DNA of 64,000 bases, taken from contig NZ_JAAZWC010000011.1 of assembly GCF_013185195.1 (NCBI RefSeq), positions 56,624 to 120,623 on the forward strand, written 5' to 3'. The stretch comes from Saccharibacillus qingshengii (GTDB taxonomy: Bacteria > Bacillota > Bacilli > Paenibacillales > Paenibacillaceae). Positions 8,554 through 20,433 of the stretch are shown here, piece after piece. How positions within the stretch are numbered: position 1 is the first letter of the stretch; each line of letters starts with the position of its first letter. Made by a program: the position numbers and the translations under genes. The notes under the pieces are model-generated. The model did no database searches. It was not told the origin of the DNA and was given only the letters and a program-made list of their open reading frames with translations.

Positions 8554-9670
8554 GCTGGCAGGCAGCTTCCGCTTCCGGATGATTCTGCTGCTGGGGCTGA
8601 GCATGCTGCTGTCCGGCGGCGTGACGTACGCGATCTACAAAGGGCTGCAGATCTACTACGTGGAAAACGCGAAATTCGGCGATCCGCTGGCCCAATTCCG
8701 GCAGATGATCCGCGATTTCGGCGATTTGAACTTTTTCCTGATCTTCTTCGTGCCGCTGGCGATTCTGTTCTTTTTCTGGCTGACCAAACCGTATTCCCGC
8801 TACTTCCGCGAAATTTCGATCGGCATTCACCGGTTGGCGAACGGCGATTTCGAAGGGCGGGTGGAGATCGGATCTGGAGACGAATTCGGCAGTATTGCGG
8901 CGGATATGAACGCGGCGGGCGAAAAGCTGCAAAAAGCGGTAGAGCGCGGCGATTTCGCCGAGAGCAGCAAAGACCAGCTGGTGCTCAACCTCGCCCATGA
9001 TCTGAGAACCCCGCTGACGTCGGTGCTCGGGTACCTGGATTTTATTTTGCGAAACGAAGAATTGACCCCCGAGCAGGTGAAGCACTATATTACGATCGCT
9101 TTTACCAAGTCCCGGCGCCTGGAGAAACTGATCGACGAACTGTTCGAGATTACGCGGATGAACTACGGCATGCTGACGCTCGACCTACGCGAATTGGATC
9201 TGGGCGAGCTGCTGGTGCAGATGCACGAAGAGCTGTATCCGGTGCTTGAGCAGCATGGACTGACCGCCAGGCTCTCGATCGAACCGGAGGTGCGTATTCA
9301 CGGCGACGGCGAGCTGCTGGCACGGGTATTCGAGAATCTGCTGACCAATGCGGCCCGTTACGGCCGGGACGGCCGGTATATCGATATCGTCTGCCGCATT
9401 GAACAAGACGGGGCCGTCGTACGCGTGACCAATTACGGCGACTCGATCCCCCAGAATGAGCTGCCGCATTTGTTCGAGATGTTCTACACCGGCGACCGGG
9501 CGCGCGTTCAGAATCCGCAGGGCGGAAGCACGGGACTGGGCCTTTTTATCGCCAAAAATATCGTGGAACGCCACAAGGGACAGATCTCCGCGCAGAGCGA
9601 TGCCGTACAGACGTCTTTCGAGGTACGGCTGCCGATCCAGAGCGACGAACGGCCGTCAACGCCGGGATAA
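8546..9670 (+). CDS. Sensor histidine kinase, VanS-like
   Basis: The ATG at 8546 overlaps the regulator stop (AATGGCTAG), giving 374 residues. There are two membrane segments (MILLLGLSMLLSGGVTYAIY and FFLIFFVPLAILFFFWL) around a short external loop of about 45 residues, a HAMP linker, and HisKA with H151 in LAHDLRTPLTSVLGYLDF. The ATPase has NLLTNAARYG and STGLGLFIAKNI. A short sensor loop like this is typical of VanS and other envelope sensors that detect ligands within the membrane. It should phosphorylate the regulator encoded immediately upstream. Confidence 0.88.
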   Translation: MARLAGSFRFRMILLLGLSMLLSGGVTYAIYKGLQIYYVENAKFGDPLAQFRQMIRDFGDLNFFLIFFVPLAILFFFWLTKPYSRYFREISIGIHRLANGDFEGRVEIGSGDEFGSIAADMNAAGEKLQKAVERGDFAESSKDQLVLNLAHDLRTPLTSVLGYLDFILRNEELTPEQVKHYITIAFTKSRRLEKLIDELFEITRMNYGMLTLDLRELDLGELLVQMHEELYPVLEQHGLTARLSIEPEVRIHGDGELLARVFENLLTNAARYGRDGRYIDIVCRIEQDGAVVRVTNYGDSIPQNELPHLFEMFYTGDRARVQNPQGGSTGLGLFIAKNIVERHKGQISAQSDAVQTSFEVRLPIQSDERPSTPG

Positions 9671-9768
9671 ACATTTGGAAATTTAAGAGAAACTTTAGAT
9701 TTGCCGGTACCTTTTCTTAAACCGCCTCTCTTATGCTGGGTAGAGAAGAAAGACGGGAGGGGACGGAC

Positions 9769-10641
9769 ATGAAAAGATGGGGATGGACCACCGGCATTAT
9801 CGCGCTGCTGCTCGTGCTGGCTGTACTTAAGCTGATCGAGCAGCACCAGGCCTCGGATCGCGCGTACGATTCGGCGGACGGACTGCTTCAGGAAATGGCG
9901 CTGCGCCGCAGCGGCGAGAAGCTTCAATTCGACGAGGACCGACTGTACGAAGGCGATCTGCTGCTGGTCAACGGCGATTATCCGATTGATCCGCAGAGCG
10001 GGGTGCCCGATGTCGTGGAGCTGAGCGGCCAACCGGAATTGACGGGCGGGGCAGTGCTGCTGGACAACGGAATCCGGCTGTCGCGCAGTGTGGCGTTGAA
10101 GTTCGCGGTCATGGTGGAAGCGGCTTCGCAGGAAGGCGTGAATCATTTTATGATCAGCAGCGCTTACCGCGATCAGGCGGAGCAGAGCCGTCTGTACAAG
10201 GAAAAAGGAGCGGATTACGCGCTTCCCGCCGGATCCAGCGAGCACAATCTGGGATTGGCGCTCGATATCGGCTCTACGCAGGGCAAGATGAGCGAGCAGG
10301 AAGAAGGCAAATGGCTGGAACGCCATGCGGCGAAATACGGATTCGTGCTGCGATATCCGGCGGACAAAACGCAGGTGACGGGGATTTCGTTCGAACCGTG
10401 GCATTTTCGTTATGTGGGTCTGCCGCACAGCATCGTGATGGACCGGAACAATCTGGTGCTGGAAGAGTATCTGGAGCTGCTGGCGGAGAAAAAAGCGGTC
10501 TCTACCACGGTCGAAGGACGCACCTACGAAATCCTGCATTACGGACCGGATGAACTCTCGGAGATGCAGGTGCCAAAAGGGCGGGACTGCGTACTGTCGG
10601 GCGACAACAAAGGCGGGATGGTCGTAACGGTCTATCCGTAA
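9769..10641 (+). CDS. D-alanyl-D-alanine carboxypeptidase, VanY/M15B family
   Basis: This 290-residue protein starts at the ATG after GGGAGGGGACGG. An N-terminal membrane anchor (TTGIIALLLVLAVLKL) is followed by an extracellular domain. The M15 metallopeptidase signatures are ISSAYRDQAEQSRLY, GSSEHNLGLALDI (zinc His and Asp) and FEPWHFRYVG (catalytic Glu and zinc His). It should trim the last D-Ala from peptidoglycan stem peptides outside the cell. The gene follows a VanRS-like pair. No vanH, vanA or vanX is present, so this is not a complete glycopeptide-resistance operon. Confidence 0.85.
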   Translation: MKRWGWTTGIIALLLVLAVLKLIEQHQASDRAYDSADGLLQEMALRRSGEKLQFDEDRLYEGDLLLVNGDYPIDPQSGVPDVVELSGQPELTGGAVLLDNGIRLSRSVALKFAVMVEAASQEGVNHFMISSAYRDQAEQSRLYKEKGADYALPAGSSEHNLGLALDIGSTQGKMSEQEEGKWLERHAAKYGFVLRYPADKTQVTGISFEPWHFRYVGLPHSIVMDRNNLVLEEYLELLAEKKAVSTTVEGRTYEILHYGPDELSEMQVPKGRDCVLSGDNKGGMVVTVYP

Positions 10642-10724
10642 GCGGAGCGGGAGCGTTCTAGGTATCAAAGATTCGTGGACCCCGCTGCGGGGACGCTTGT
10701 ACAGACGAACGGCGCAGCTTCTAT

Positions 10725-10765
10725 AAAAAGCGGTTTTCCGGTTAACGGAAAGCCGCTTTTTGGCG
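10725..10765. terminator. Terminator after the VanY-like gene
   Basis: AAAAAGCGGTTTTCCG pairs with CGGAAAGCCGCTTTTT around GTTAA. The stem has A and T tracts on both sides, so it could work in both directions. Confidence 0.85.
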
Positions 10766-10809
10766 TCAGCGAGCCGTAATTCCGTGCTTTTTATTTTTGA
10801 AAATGCTTG

Positions 10810-10838
10810 TTGTACGCGTTCGGCCGATCGGTTAATCT
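10810..10838 (+). promoter_or_regulatory. Predicted promoter of the DHA3 efflux gene
   Basis: TTGTAC and TAATCT are separated by 17 bp. The start codon is about 190 nt downstream, leaving an unusually long leader that contains a possible leader peptide and a direct repeat. Confidence 0.5.
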
Positions 10839-10867
10839 GGAGCTGAATTCAGATGGAGGTGTTCCTT

Positions 10868-10894
10868 GTGACTTGTTCGATGCGGCTGCGATAA
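10868..10894 (+). CDS. Possible 8-residue leader peptide (MTCSMRLR)
   Basis: A GTG codon follows GGAGGTGTTCCTT, a near-ideal ribosome binding site, and opens an 8-codon frame ending in TAA. It lies in the long leader of a DHA3-type (macrolide-efflux-like) pump. In erm and mef genes such peptides stall ribosomes and control the downstream gene. That role is an inference; the only direct evidence is the strong ribosome binding site before a tiny frame. Confidence 0.35.
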   Translation: MTCSMRLR

Positions 10895-10948
10895 ATCCGG
10901 AAGACAACCGTGAGGACCTGTTCGATTCCGCTGCAAAAATCCGGAATG
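10873..10948 (+). repeat. Imperfect direct repeat in the efflux gene leader
   Basis: A unit of about 31 bp occurs at 10873-10903 and 10918-10948. Shared blocks are TGTTCGAT, GCTGC and AAATCCGGAA in the same order. The first copy overlaps the possible leader peptide and its stop. Alternative pairing of the copies could underlie attenuation, but I see no simple hairpin. Confidence 0.5.
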
Positions 10949-11027
10949 CCAGGTTTATTTGAGTTTGTCCCGATCGCGCTTCTTCCGCTTTGAACCTACA
11001 AGTCTATCGACAAGGGAGACCGACACG

Positions 11028-12257
11028 ATGCATAAAAAATGGCAGCGAGCCTTTATGATGATTTTCACCGGACAGCTGTTCTCGATTCTGACTTCTTCCA
11101 TGGTGCAGTTTGCCGTTCTCTGGCATCTGACCGCGACCACCGGCTCGGCGTCCGTTCTGCTGCTTGCGGGCTTGGCGGCATTTCTGCCGCAGGCGCTGCT
11201 CGGCCTGTTCGTCGGCGTCTGGATCGACCGCTGGAACCGCAAGATCACCATGATTGCCGCGGACGGCATCATTGCCCTGTTCAGTCTGCTGCTCGGCTTG
11301 TACTTCTATCTCGGCGATCCGGCGCTGCCGGTCGTGTTCTCGATTCTGGTGATCCGCTCCGCCGCGTCCGCTTTCCACGCACCCGCTTTTCAGGCGGCGA
11401 TTCCGCTGATTGCGCCGGAAGACCAGCTTACCCGCGTAGCGGGCTGGCAGCAGATGGTGTTCTCCGTTTCGAGTATTCTGGGTCCCGCTCTGGGGATCGC
11501 CGTCTATTCCGCTTCTTCGCTCGGCGCGGTGCTGCTGCTCGATGTAGCGGGAGCGGTGTTCGCCTGTGCCATGCTGATTCGCGTCAAGATTCCTCCGCAG
11601 CAGCGCGACTCCGCCGAAGCGGAATCGCCGTCTTTCCTGCGGGAGTTCCGAAGCGGCTGGCGGGCGTTCGTCACCGTCAAACCGATCATCCGCCTGACTG
11701 TGGTTACGATCGTGTTCAGCATTGTCTTCACGCCGCTTGCGACGCTGTTCCCGCTGATGACGTTCCGGCATTTCGGGCTTGGCGGCTATGCCGCAAGCGT
11801 CGTGGAAGCCGCGTTCGGAATCGGGATGATCGCCGGAGGAGCCGCGCTGTCGTGCTTCGCCGGAAAAATAAGCGATACCGCGTTTGTAAGCCTCAGTCTG
11901 ATCCTGATTGGACTGACCTGCCTGCTCAGCGGAATACTGCCTTCTGCCGCTTTTGCCGGGTTCGTCGCCTTGTCGTTCGTGATGGGCGCTGCGGCGCCGC
12001 TGTTCAACGGTCCTTACATGGCGATGATCCAAAAAGCGTACCGTCCCGAGCAGCTCGGCCGCGTCCTGTCGCTCGTTACCAGCCTGACCATGCTCTCTTC
12101 CCCGATCGGTCTGGCTGTCGCCGGTCCGATTGTCGATATCTACGGGGTGCCGTTCTGGTTTCTCGGTTCCGGTATCGTGATCGTCGGCTTGGGCACATGG
12201 ATTCTACTCCGTGCCCGCCTGTTCAGAACGGCCGAAGTTCCGGAAGAAAAGGCTTGA
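11028..12257 (+). CDS. MFS transporter, DHA3 (macrolide-efflux-like) family
   Basis: This 409-residue membrane protein starts at the ATG after AAGGGAGACCGACACG. It has about 12 hydrophobic segments and begins WQRAFMMIFTGQLFSILTSS. The loop 2-3 motif is VGVWIDRWNRKITM, and VIRSAASAFHAPAFQAAIP with GWQQMVFSVSSILGPALG match the DHA3 drug-efflux branch (MefA, TetV type). It probably exports a lipophilic drug by proton antiport; the substrate is unknown. It stands alone behind its own promoter and a 190-nt leader with possible attenuation features. Confidence 0.82.
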   Translation: MHKKWQRAFMMIFTGQLFSILTSSMVQFAVLWHLTATTGSASVLLLAGLAAFLPQALLGLFVGVWIDRWNRKITMIAADGIIALFSLLLGLYFYLGDPALPVVFSILVIRSAASAFHAPAFQAAIPLIAPEDQLTRVAGWQQMVFSVSSILGPALGIAVYSASSLGAVLLLDVAGAVFACAMLIRVKIPPQQRDSAEAESPSFLREFRSGWRAFVTVKPIIRLTVVTIVFSIVFTPLATLFPLMTFRHFGLGGYAASVVEAAFGIGMIAGGAALSCFAGKISDTAFVSLSLILIGLTCLLSGILPSAAFAGFVALSFVMGAAAPLFNGPYMAMIQKAYRPEQLGRVLSLVTSLTMLSSPIGLAVAGPIVDIYGVPFWFLGSGIVIVGLGTWILLRARLFRTAEVPEEKA

Positions 12258-12314
12258 GCGGGCGGCTGCCGCCTACTTGCCTGGGAGCAGGCGGGGACTT
12301 ATAGTGGAATCAGC

Positions 12315-12329
12315 ATGTAACCGTATTCA
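12315..12329 (+). promoter_or_regulatory. cre site (CcpA operator) of the GH43 gene
   Basis: ATGTAACCGTATTCA fits the B. subtilis cre consensus WTGNAANCGNWWNCA at every fixed position. It ends 16 nt before the start codon, where bound CcpA would block transcription. Confidence 0.7.
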
Positions 12330-12345
12330 AAAAGGAGCTGATTCC

Positions 12346-13404
12346 ATGTTCGTTCCCCCTTACAATGCCGCTTCCGATGTGCAAAATCCGCAAAAAGGAC
12401 ACCGCCTCGCCGATATGCCGGTCCATGATCCGTTCGTGTTCGCCGATTCCCGCAGCGGAACCTATTATTTGTACAGCGGAGCCGCGCCGCGGCTGAACGG
12501 GGTGGATCGCCATGGCGTACTGGTCTACAAAAGTACCGATCTGGAAGAATGGGAAGGACCGTATGGGGTATTCGCCGTTCCGGACGGTGTCTGGGCCGAT
12601 CCGCAGCATGGCGCGTGGGCGCCGGAAGTGCACGAATACCGCGGTCGGTATTATCTGCTTGTCACGCTGCACAATGAAGACCGGCCGCTTGAAGGCGATC
12701 CGGTCCAGGGTTACGCCAAGCATTGGCGGGGTACGGCTTCGGCCGTAAGCGACTCGCCGGAAGGTCCGTTCGAGCTGCTCCAAACGGACGGTCCGCTGAT
12801 CGCTTCGGAGCGGATGACGCTGGACGGTACGCTGTATATCGATGAAGAAGGGGCGCCGTGGATGGTGTACTGCCACGAATGGGTTCAGACGCTGGACGGC
12901 ACGATCGAAGCGGTACGTCTGACGGAAGATTTGGCTTCGGCCGTGGGAGAACCGATCCTGCTGTTCAAAGGTTCTTCGGCTCCCTGGCTGAACCCGGATG
13001 CCGCGCAGGAAACGTCCGACGACGATCTGCGCCGGGAGCCGCATAGCGGTCCGACAGTGCAGCCGCACGCGTCCTCCGCTGCGGGTGAGCCCGCCGTCTA
13101 CGTCACCGACGGCTGCCAGCTCTACCGGACATCGGGCGGGAGTCTGGTTATGCTCTGGTCAAGCTACGAAGAAGGCAGCTATGTGCAGACGATCGCCCGT
13201 TCGGCGAGCGGCCGTCTGGAAGGGCCCTGGGAGCAGCTTGAACCGCTGGTCCAAGAAGACAGCGGACACGGCATGCTGTTTCGCACTTTCGACGGACGCC
13301 GGATGCTGATTCTGCACCGTCCGTTCAGCATGCCGGAATCGCGGGGGTATCTGTACGAAGTGGAAGATCGGGGAGACCACTTCCGGATCGTCGATGCTTT
13401 CTAG
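12346..13404 (+). CDS. Glycoside hydrolase family 43 protein
   Basis: This 352-residue protein starts at an ATG after AAAGGAGCTGATTCC and has no signal peptide, so it is probably cytoplasmic. The five-bladed beta-propeller features are MPVHDPFVFAD (catalytic base Asp), YYLYSGA, AWAPEVHEYRGRYYLLVT (second acid) and ERMTLDGTLYIDEEGAPWMVY. The family acts on arabinose- or xylose-containing oligosaccharides, as alpha-L-arabinofuranosidase or beta-xylosidase, by inverting hydrolysis. An acidic, low-complexity segment at residues about 215-250 interrupts the propeller. The cre site before it points to carbon catabolite repression. The substrate is not decided by sequence. Confidence 0.82.
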   Translation: MFVPPYNAASDVQNPQKGHRLADMPVHDPFVFADSRSGTYYLYSGAAPRLNGVDRHGVLVYKSTDLEEWEGPYGVFAVPDGVWADPQHGAWAPEVHEYRGRYYLLVTLHNEDRPLEGDPVQGYAKHWRGTASAVSDSPEGPFELLQTDGPLIASERMTLDGTLYIDEEGAPWMVYCHEWVQTLDGTIEAVRLTEDLASAVGEPILLFKGSSAPWLNPDAAQETSDDDLRREPHSGPTVQPHASSAAGEPAVYVTDGCQLYRTSGGSLVMLWSSYEEGSYVQTIARSASGRLEGPWEQLEPLVQEDSGHGMLFRTFDGRRMLILHRPFSMPESRGYLYEVEDRGDHFRIVDAF

Positions 13405-13436
13405 GCGAAGCGGCTTCACACGAATCGCCAGTACCC

Positions 13437-13486
13437 AAAAAAACGGACACAACCGGGCGGGTTTCCGCCGGTTATGTCCGTTTTTG
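13437..13486. terminator. Bidirectional terminator between GH43 and a small membrane protein
   Basis: AAACGGACACAACCGG pairs with CCGGTTATGTCCGTTT, flanked by an A tract and a T tract. It serves the two convergent genes. Confidence 0.9.
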
Positions 13487-13521
13487 TTCATGGAGTTCGA
13501 AAGCCCGGGAAGGCGCGTGCA

Positions 13522-13743
13522 TTATTTCCGGCGGCTTCTGCCCGGTTTGACGACAACCGCTTCGCTGCCCTGCGGCTGAGGCCGGCGTTCCACACGCAGC
13601 CATAGAATACCGCTGACAAGCGAATACAAACCCACGAACAGAACGAAGATACCCGCAACGAGATTATCCAGCATGAGGATTCCCGTGACAAACATAATGG
13701 CGGCGAGCAGGAAACGGATCAGGGAACGCTTGTGTTTCATCAA
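13522..13743 (-). CDS. Small two-helix membrane protein, function unknown
   Basis: The protein has 72-73 residues. AAAGGAG lies before two possible starts, TTG at 13743 and ATG at 13740. After KHKRSLIRF come two hydrophobic helices (LLAAIMFVTGILMLDNLVA and IFVLFVGLYSLVSGILWL) and a basic tail ending GRSRRK. I do not recognise a family. The membrane pattern and ribosome binding site make it a likely real gene. It faces the GH43 gene across a shared terminator. Confidence 0.65.
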   Translation of the reverse strand: MMKHKRSLIRFLLAAIMFVTGILMLDNLVAGIFVLFVGLYSLVSGILWLRVERRPQPQGSEAVVVKPGRSRRK

Positions 13744-13839
13744 AATCGATCAATCTCCTTTGAATTTAAACTATTCCCTCTGCTACGCGAAAAAGCGGAA
13801 AGGGTTTCAAGAAAGCGGACGGCGAAACAAATTGAGGCT

Positions 13840-13868
13840 TTGGGCGGCTTTGGCAAATGGTGTACAAT
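13840..13868 (+). promoter_or_regulatory. Predicted promoter for mqo
   Basis: TTGGGC and TACAAT are separated by 17 bp in an AT-rich gap of about 290 bp between the small membrane protein and mqo. The transcript would have a leader of about 155 nt with no obvious riboswitch. Confidence 0.5.
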
Positions 13869-14031
13869 GGAAGAAACCAAATTCGCCTCTTTTTTCGGGG
13901 GATATACGTTTAAGGAAATAGGAATTGAATGGATTTTGGTTTATAGTAAAAGTAGACAAGAAATAGACACAGAATAGTTCCGGAGTGGAGCCTTACTTTT
14001 TGCAAATATACGGGATAAGGCAGGTTTTGTT

Positions 14032-15531
14032 ATGAGCAGCGTACTCAAAAAAACAGACGTGATCTTAATCGGGGCCGGCATCATGAGCGCAACGCTCGGG
14101 ACCATGCTGAAAGAGCTGGCGCCGGAATGGGAAATCAAAACATTCGAAAAGCTGGCAAGCGCGGGAGAAGAAAGCTCCAATGAATGGAATAATGCGGGCA
14201 CGGGCCATGCGGCTTTGTGCGAACTCAATTATACGACGGAAAAAGCGGACGGTTCGGTAGATATCAGCAAAGCCGTCAATATCAACGAACAGTTCCAGCT
14301 GTCGAGACAGTTCTGGGCGCATCTGGTCGAGCGCAAGCTGATCTCGAATCCGCACGAATTTATCCGGCCGATTCCGCATATGAGCTGGGTAACCGGCGAG
14401 AAAGATGTGGATTTCCTCAATAAGCGATTTAAAGCGCTATCACAAAATCCGCTGTTCCAGGGCATGGAATATTCGGAAGACAAAGAGCGGCTCAAGGAAT
14501 GGATCCCGCTGATGATGCAGGGTCGGGATGCAAGCGAGCCGGTCGCGGCGACCAAGATCGACTCCGGCACGGACGTCAACTTCGGCGCGCTGACGCGGCT
14601 GCTGTTCGATCATCTCAAGACCAAGGGCGTCGAGGTGAATTACCGTCACAGCATCAAAGATATCAAGCGCGCGCCGGAAGGCGGCTGGATCGTCAAAGTA
14701 CAGAACCTGTCTAACAACATGGTCGAGCGGCATCATGCCAAGTTCGTCTTTATCGGGGCGGGCGGAGGCAGTCTGCCTTTGCTGCAAAAAACGGGCATTC
14801 CGGAATCGCGGCATATCGGAGGATTCCCGGTCAGCGGCTTGTTCATGGTGTGCAAAAAGCCGGAAGTCGCCGAAAAGCATCATGCCAAAGTATACGGCAA
14901 AGCCAAGCTGGGCGCGCCGCCGATGTCGGTTCCCCATCTGGATACGCGCTACATCGACGGCAAAAAAGCGCTGCTGTTCGGCCCGTTCGCGGGCTTCACG
15001 CCGAAGTTCCTGAAGACCGGTTCGAACATGGACCTGATCGGTTCGGTCAAGCCGAGCAACCTGTTCACGATGCTCGCGGCCGGCGCCAAGGAAATGGGCC
15101 TGACCAAGTACCTCGTCCAGCAGGTCATGCTCTCGAATGCCCAGCGGATCAGCGAACTGCGCGAGTTTATCCCGGACGTGAAGGACGAAGATTGGGAAGT
15201 CGTCACGGCCGGCCAGCGCGTGCAGGTCATCAAGGACACGCCGCAGGGCAAAGGCACGCTGCAGTTCGGCACGGAAGTGGTCAGCGCCGCCGACGGTTCC
15301 GTCGCCGCGCTGCTCGGCGCCTCGCCGGGCGCTTCGACCGCGGTGCATGTCATGCTCGAGCTGATGCAGCGCTGCTTCCCGCAGCAGATGCCTCAGTGGG
15401 AGCCGAAGATCAAGGAAATGATCCCTTCGTACGGCAAGCTGCTGTCCGACAATCCCGAGCTGTTCCAGGAATTGTTCGATTCGACGGCCGACGCGCTTGG
15501 GCTGGAGAAGATCGCGGCGGTCCGGCGCTAG
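14032..15531 (+). CDS. mqo: Malate:quinone oxidoreductase
   Basis: This 499-residue FAD enzyme oxidises malate to oxaloacetate and passes electrons to the membrane quinone pool. The FAD motif is [21 protein letters not shown]. Family segments follow: [65 protein letters not shown] and [18 protein letters not shown]. Length matches the Mqo family (about 500). It stands alone with its own promoter and terminator. It is a peripheral membrane protein and needs no NAD. Confidence 0.95.
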   Translation: MSSVLKKTDVILIGAGIMSATLGTMLKELAPEWEIKTFEKLASAGEESSNEWNNAGTGHAALCELNYTTEKADGSVDISKAVNINEQFQLSRQFWAHLVERKLISNPHEFIRPIPHMSWVTGEKDVDFLNKRFKALSQNPLFQGMEYSEDKERLKEWIPLMMQGRDASEPVAATKIDSGTDVNFGALTRLLFDHLKTKGVEVNYRHSIKDIKRAPEGGWIVKVQNLSNNMVERHHAKFVFIGAGGGSLPLLQKTGIPESRHIGGFPVSGLFMVCKKPEVAEKHHAKVYGKAKLGAPPMSVPHLDTRYIDGKKALLFGPFAGFTPKFLKTGSNMDLIGSVKPSNLFTMLAAGAKEMGLTKYLVQQVMLSNAQRISELREFIPDVKDEDWEVVTAGQRVQVIKDTPQGKGTLQFGTEVVSAADGSVAALLGASPGASTAVHVMLELMQRCFPQQMPQWEPKIKEMIPSYGKLLSDNPELFQELFDSTADALGLEKIAAVRR

Positions 15532-15614
15532 GCGAACGTGTGCGGAGCTTCTGGACCGACCGGCACCGGCCGACAAGTCGGCTGTGACCGGTCCGGCCGC
15601 AGCGCCAAATGCGT

Positions 15615-15651
15615 AAAGCCTCCGATTCCTATGGGGATCGGAGGCTTTTTG
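15615..15651 (+). terminator. Terminator of mqo
   Basis: AAAGCCTCCGATTCC pairs with GGATCGGAGGCTTT around a TATGG loop and ends in a T run. Confidence 0.9.
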
Positions 15652-15735
15652 TCGTGCGGTCGAGGCAGCTCCAGGCGGCAGGGTGAGGGCGGCAGACGGA
15701 TCAGAGGCATACCCAGCGAACCGGACCTTTTAACG

Positions 15736-15772
15736 GAAAAAGGCGCGCTTGGCAGGAAAAGCGCGCTTTTCT
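15736..15772 (-). terminator. Terminator of the esterase gene
   Basis: Read on the minus strand, AAAGCGCGCTT and AAGCGCGCCTTT form a stem around TTCCTGCC, followed by TTCC. It begins about 22 bp beyond the esterase stop. Confidence 0.7.
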
Positions 15773-15794
15773 CCGCTTCGCCGCCGCGGTTCGC

Positions 15795-16787
15795 TTACTC
15801 CGCGCGCGTCTCCTCCGGCTGCGCCGCGAAATATCGATCCGCGGCGTCTCCGAACGCCTGCATCAGGAAAGCCGTCGCCCGGCGGCTGACGTCCGCTCGG
15901 GGGCACATCATGTCGAACGCATGATAGCAGCCGGCATACCGCTCGAACCTTACCGGCACGCCGGCGGCGCGCAGGTTCTCGACGTAGGCGACCGTCTCGT
16001 CGCGGAACGGCTCCAGCTCGCCGACGAACGTGACGGTCGGAGGCAGGCCGCCGTAGTCGGTCGCCCGGGCCGCGGCGGCGTAGGGCGGAACGTCTTCGCG
16101 GCCGTGCAGCTCGCCCAGATACAACTGCCAGGCCCATCCGTTGGAGGCGGAATCCCAGATCGGGGCGTTGTTGCCCTGCGCGGATTCGCCCTGCATCCGG
16201 TCGTCGATCATCGGGTAGAGCGGCATCTGGAACGCCAGCTTCACTTCGTTCAGATCGCGGGCGTACAGCGCCAGCGCCGCGCTCAATCCGCCGCCCGCGC
16301 TTTCTCCGCCGACCATCAGCTGGTCGGTACGGATGCCAAGCTCCGCGGCGTGCTCTTTCATCCAGAGCAGCGCGTCGTAGCTGTCGTGCAGCGCCGCCGG
16401 GTAAGGCGCTTCGACGGACAGCCGGTAATCCGGCGCGACGATCACGCAGTCCCGCTTGCCGATCAGGTTCTTGTACATGTCGGCGTTCAGTTCGGGCAGG
16501 CCCAGCGAATAGCCGCCGCCGTGCAGCCACAAGATGCCGGGTACCTGCGAGACTTCGCGTCGCGGACGGTAGATGCGGACGCGAATCTGCCGTCCGCCGC
16601 GCGCCGGAATCCACCGTTCGTCGCAGCGCAGCCCGTCGATGTTTTTGCCTTTGCGGCCCTCCAGCGCTTTGCCGGCGCTTTTGGCCGAAGCGATATACTT
16701 CGCTTCGGTCGATTTTTGCGTGAGAGCTTTCATGAAGAGGCCTTTGAGCCGCAGCTGCCGATCGATCATGCGAAGCGTGACTTTCAT
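15795..16787 (-). CDS. Alpha/beta hydrolase, HSL-type carboxylesterase
   Basis: This 330-residue protein follows CAGGAGGCTTCGTCC. It has the hormone-sensitive-lipase hallmarks: oxyanion-hole motif WLHGGGYSLG, APDYRLSVEAPYPAA, nucleophile S163 in GGESAGGG and H289 in GCYHAFD. The acidic triad member falls at E259 (GELEPFRDE), where most relatives have Asp. There is no signal peptide, so it is probably intracellular. It would hydrolyse short acyl esters, perhaps acetylated sugars given the neighbourhood; that link is only contextual. Confidence 0.85.
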   Translation of the reverse strand: MKVTLRMIDRQLRLKGLFMKALTQKSTEAKYIASAKSAGKALEGRKGKNIDGLRCDERWIPARGGRQIRVRIYRPRREVSQVPGILWLHGGGYSLGLPELNADMYKNLIGKRDCVIVAPDYRLSVEAPYPAALHDSYDALLWMKEHAAELGIRTDQLMVGGESAGGGLSAALALYARDLNEVKLAFQMPLYPMIDDRMQGESAQGNNAPIWDSASNGWAWQLYLGELHGREDVPPYAAAARATDYGGLPPTVTFVGELEPFRDETVAYVENLRAAGVPVRFERYAGCYHAFDMMCPRADVSRRATAFLMQAFGDAADRYFAAQPEETRAE

Positions 16788-16976
16788 GGACGAAGCCTCC
16801 TGTTCGTTGCGGATTCGATACGTGCTTTGGCTCTATTTTAAACGGATTCGAACGCCCGCTTCAAATTTCGGGCCGCCTGCCTGGCGAACGGGAGCAATCC
16901 CTTTCCGAAACACACGAAATGTTGCAATAATCCCGTATCTCCGTTTCCCTGCGGTTGTTATATTGATCACAGTCAA

Positions 16977-20264
<3,288 letters not shown>

Positions 20265-20306
20265 ACAGCCGCGTCGGTCCGTCGCTGCCCGTCAAAAAGA
20301 CCAATC

Positions 20307-20344
20307 AAGAAGGCGGCCGGGAATCCCCGGCCGCCTTCTTTTTG
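20307..20344 (+). terminator. Terminator of the galactanase gene
   Basis: AAGAAGGCGGCCGGG pairs with CCCGGCCGCCTTCTT around AATC, followed by TTTTTG. The A tract before it means it may also work leftwards. Confidence 0.92.
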
Positions 20345-20350
20345 ATCCAT

Positions 20351-20425
20351 CCAGCCTTATCCTGCCCGTCCAGCCTTATTCCGCCTCGTTCAGCCTTATC
20401 CCGCCCCGTCCAGCTTTGCCCGCTT
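20351..20425. repeat. Imperfect tandem repeat, 19-20 bp unit
   Basis: Three full units begin CCAGCCTTAT or TCAGCCTTAT (20351, 20370, 20390), each followed by a C/G-rich CCTGCCCGT-like half. A degenerate fourth starts at 20410. The period is not a multiple of three and no frame uses it. It lies between convergent genes. Confidence 0.75.
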
Positions 20426-20433
20426 GATGCGGC

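Noticed and set aside
7861..10641. A glycopeptide-resistance (van) operon
   Set aside because: Only regulator, kinase and a carboxypeptidase are present; the essential vanH, vanA/B and vanX genes are absent.
13869..13977. Small frame starting MEETKFASFF upstream of mqo
   Set aside because: Its ATG lies right behind the -10 box of the predicted promoter and has no ribosome binding site.
13744..14031. A riboswitch before mqo
   Set aside because: I looked for c-di-GMP, c-di-AMP, glycine and SAM aptamer patterns and found none; only promoter-like sequence is supported.
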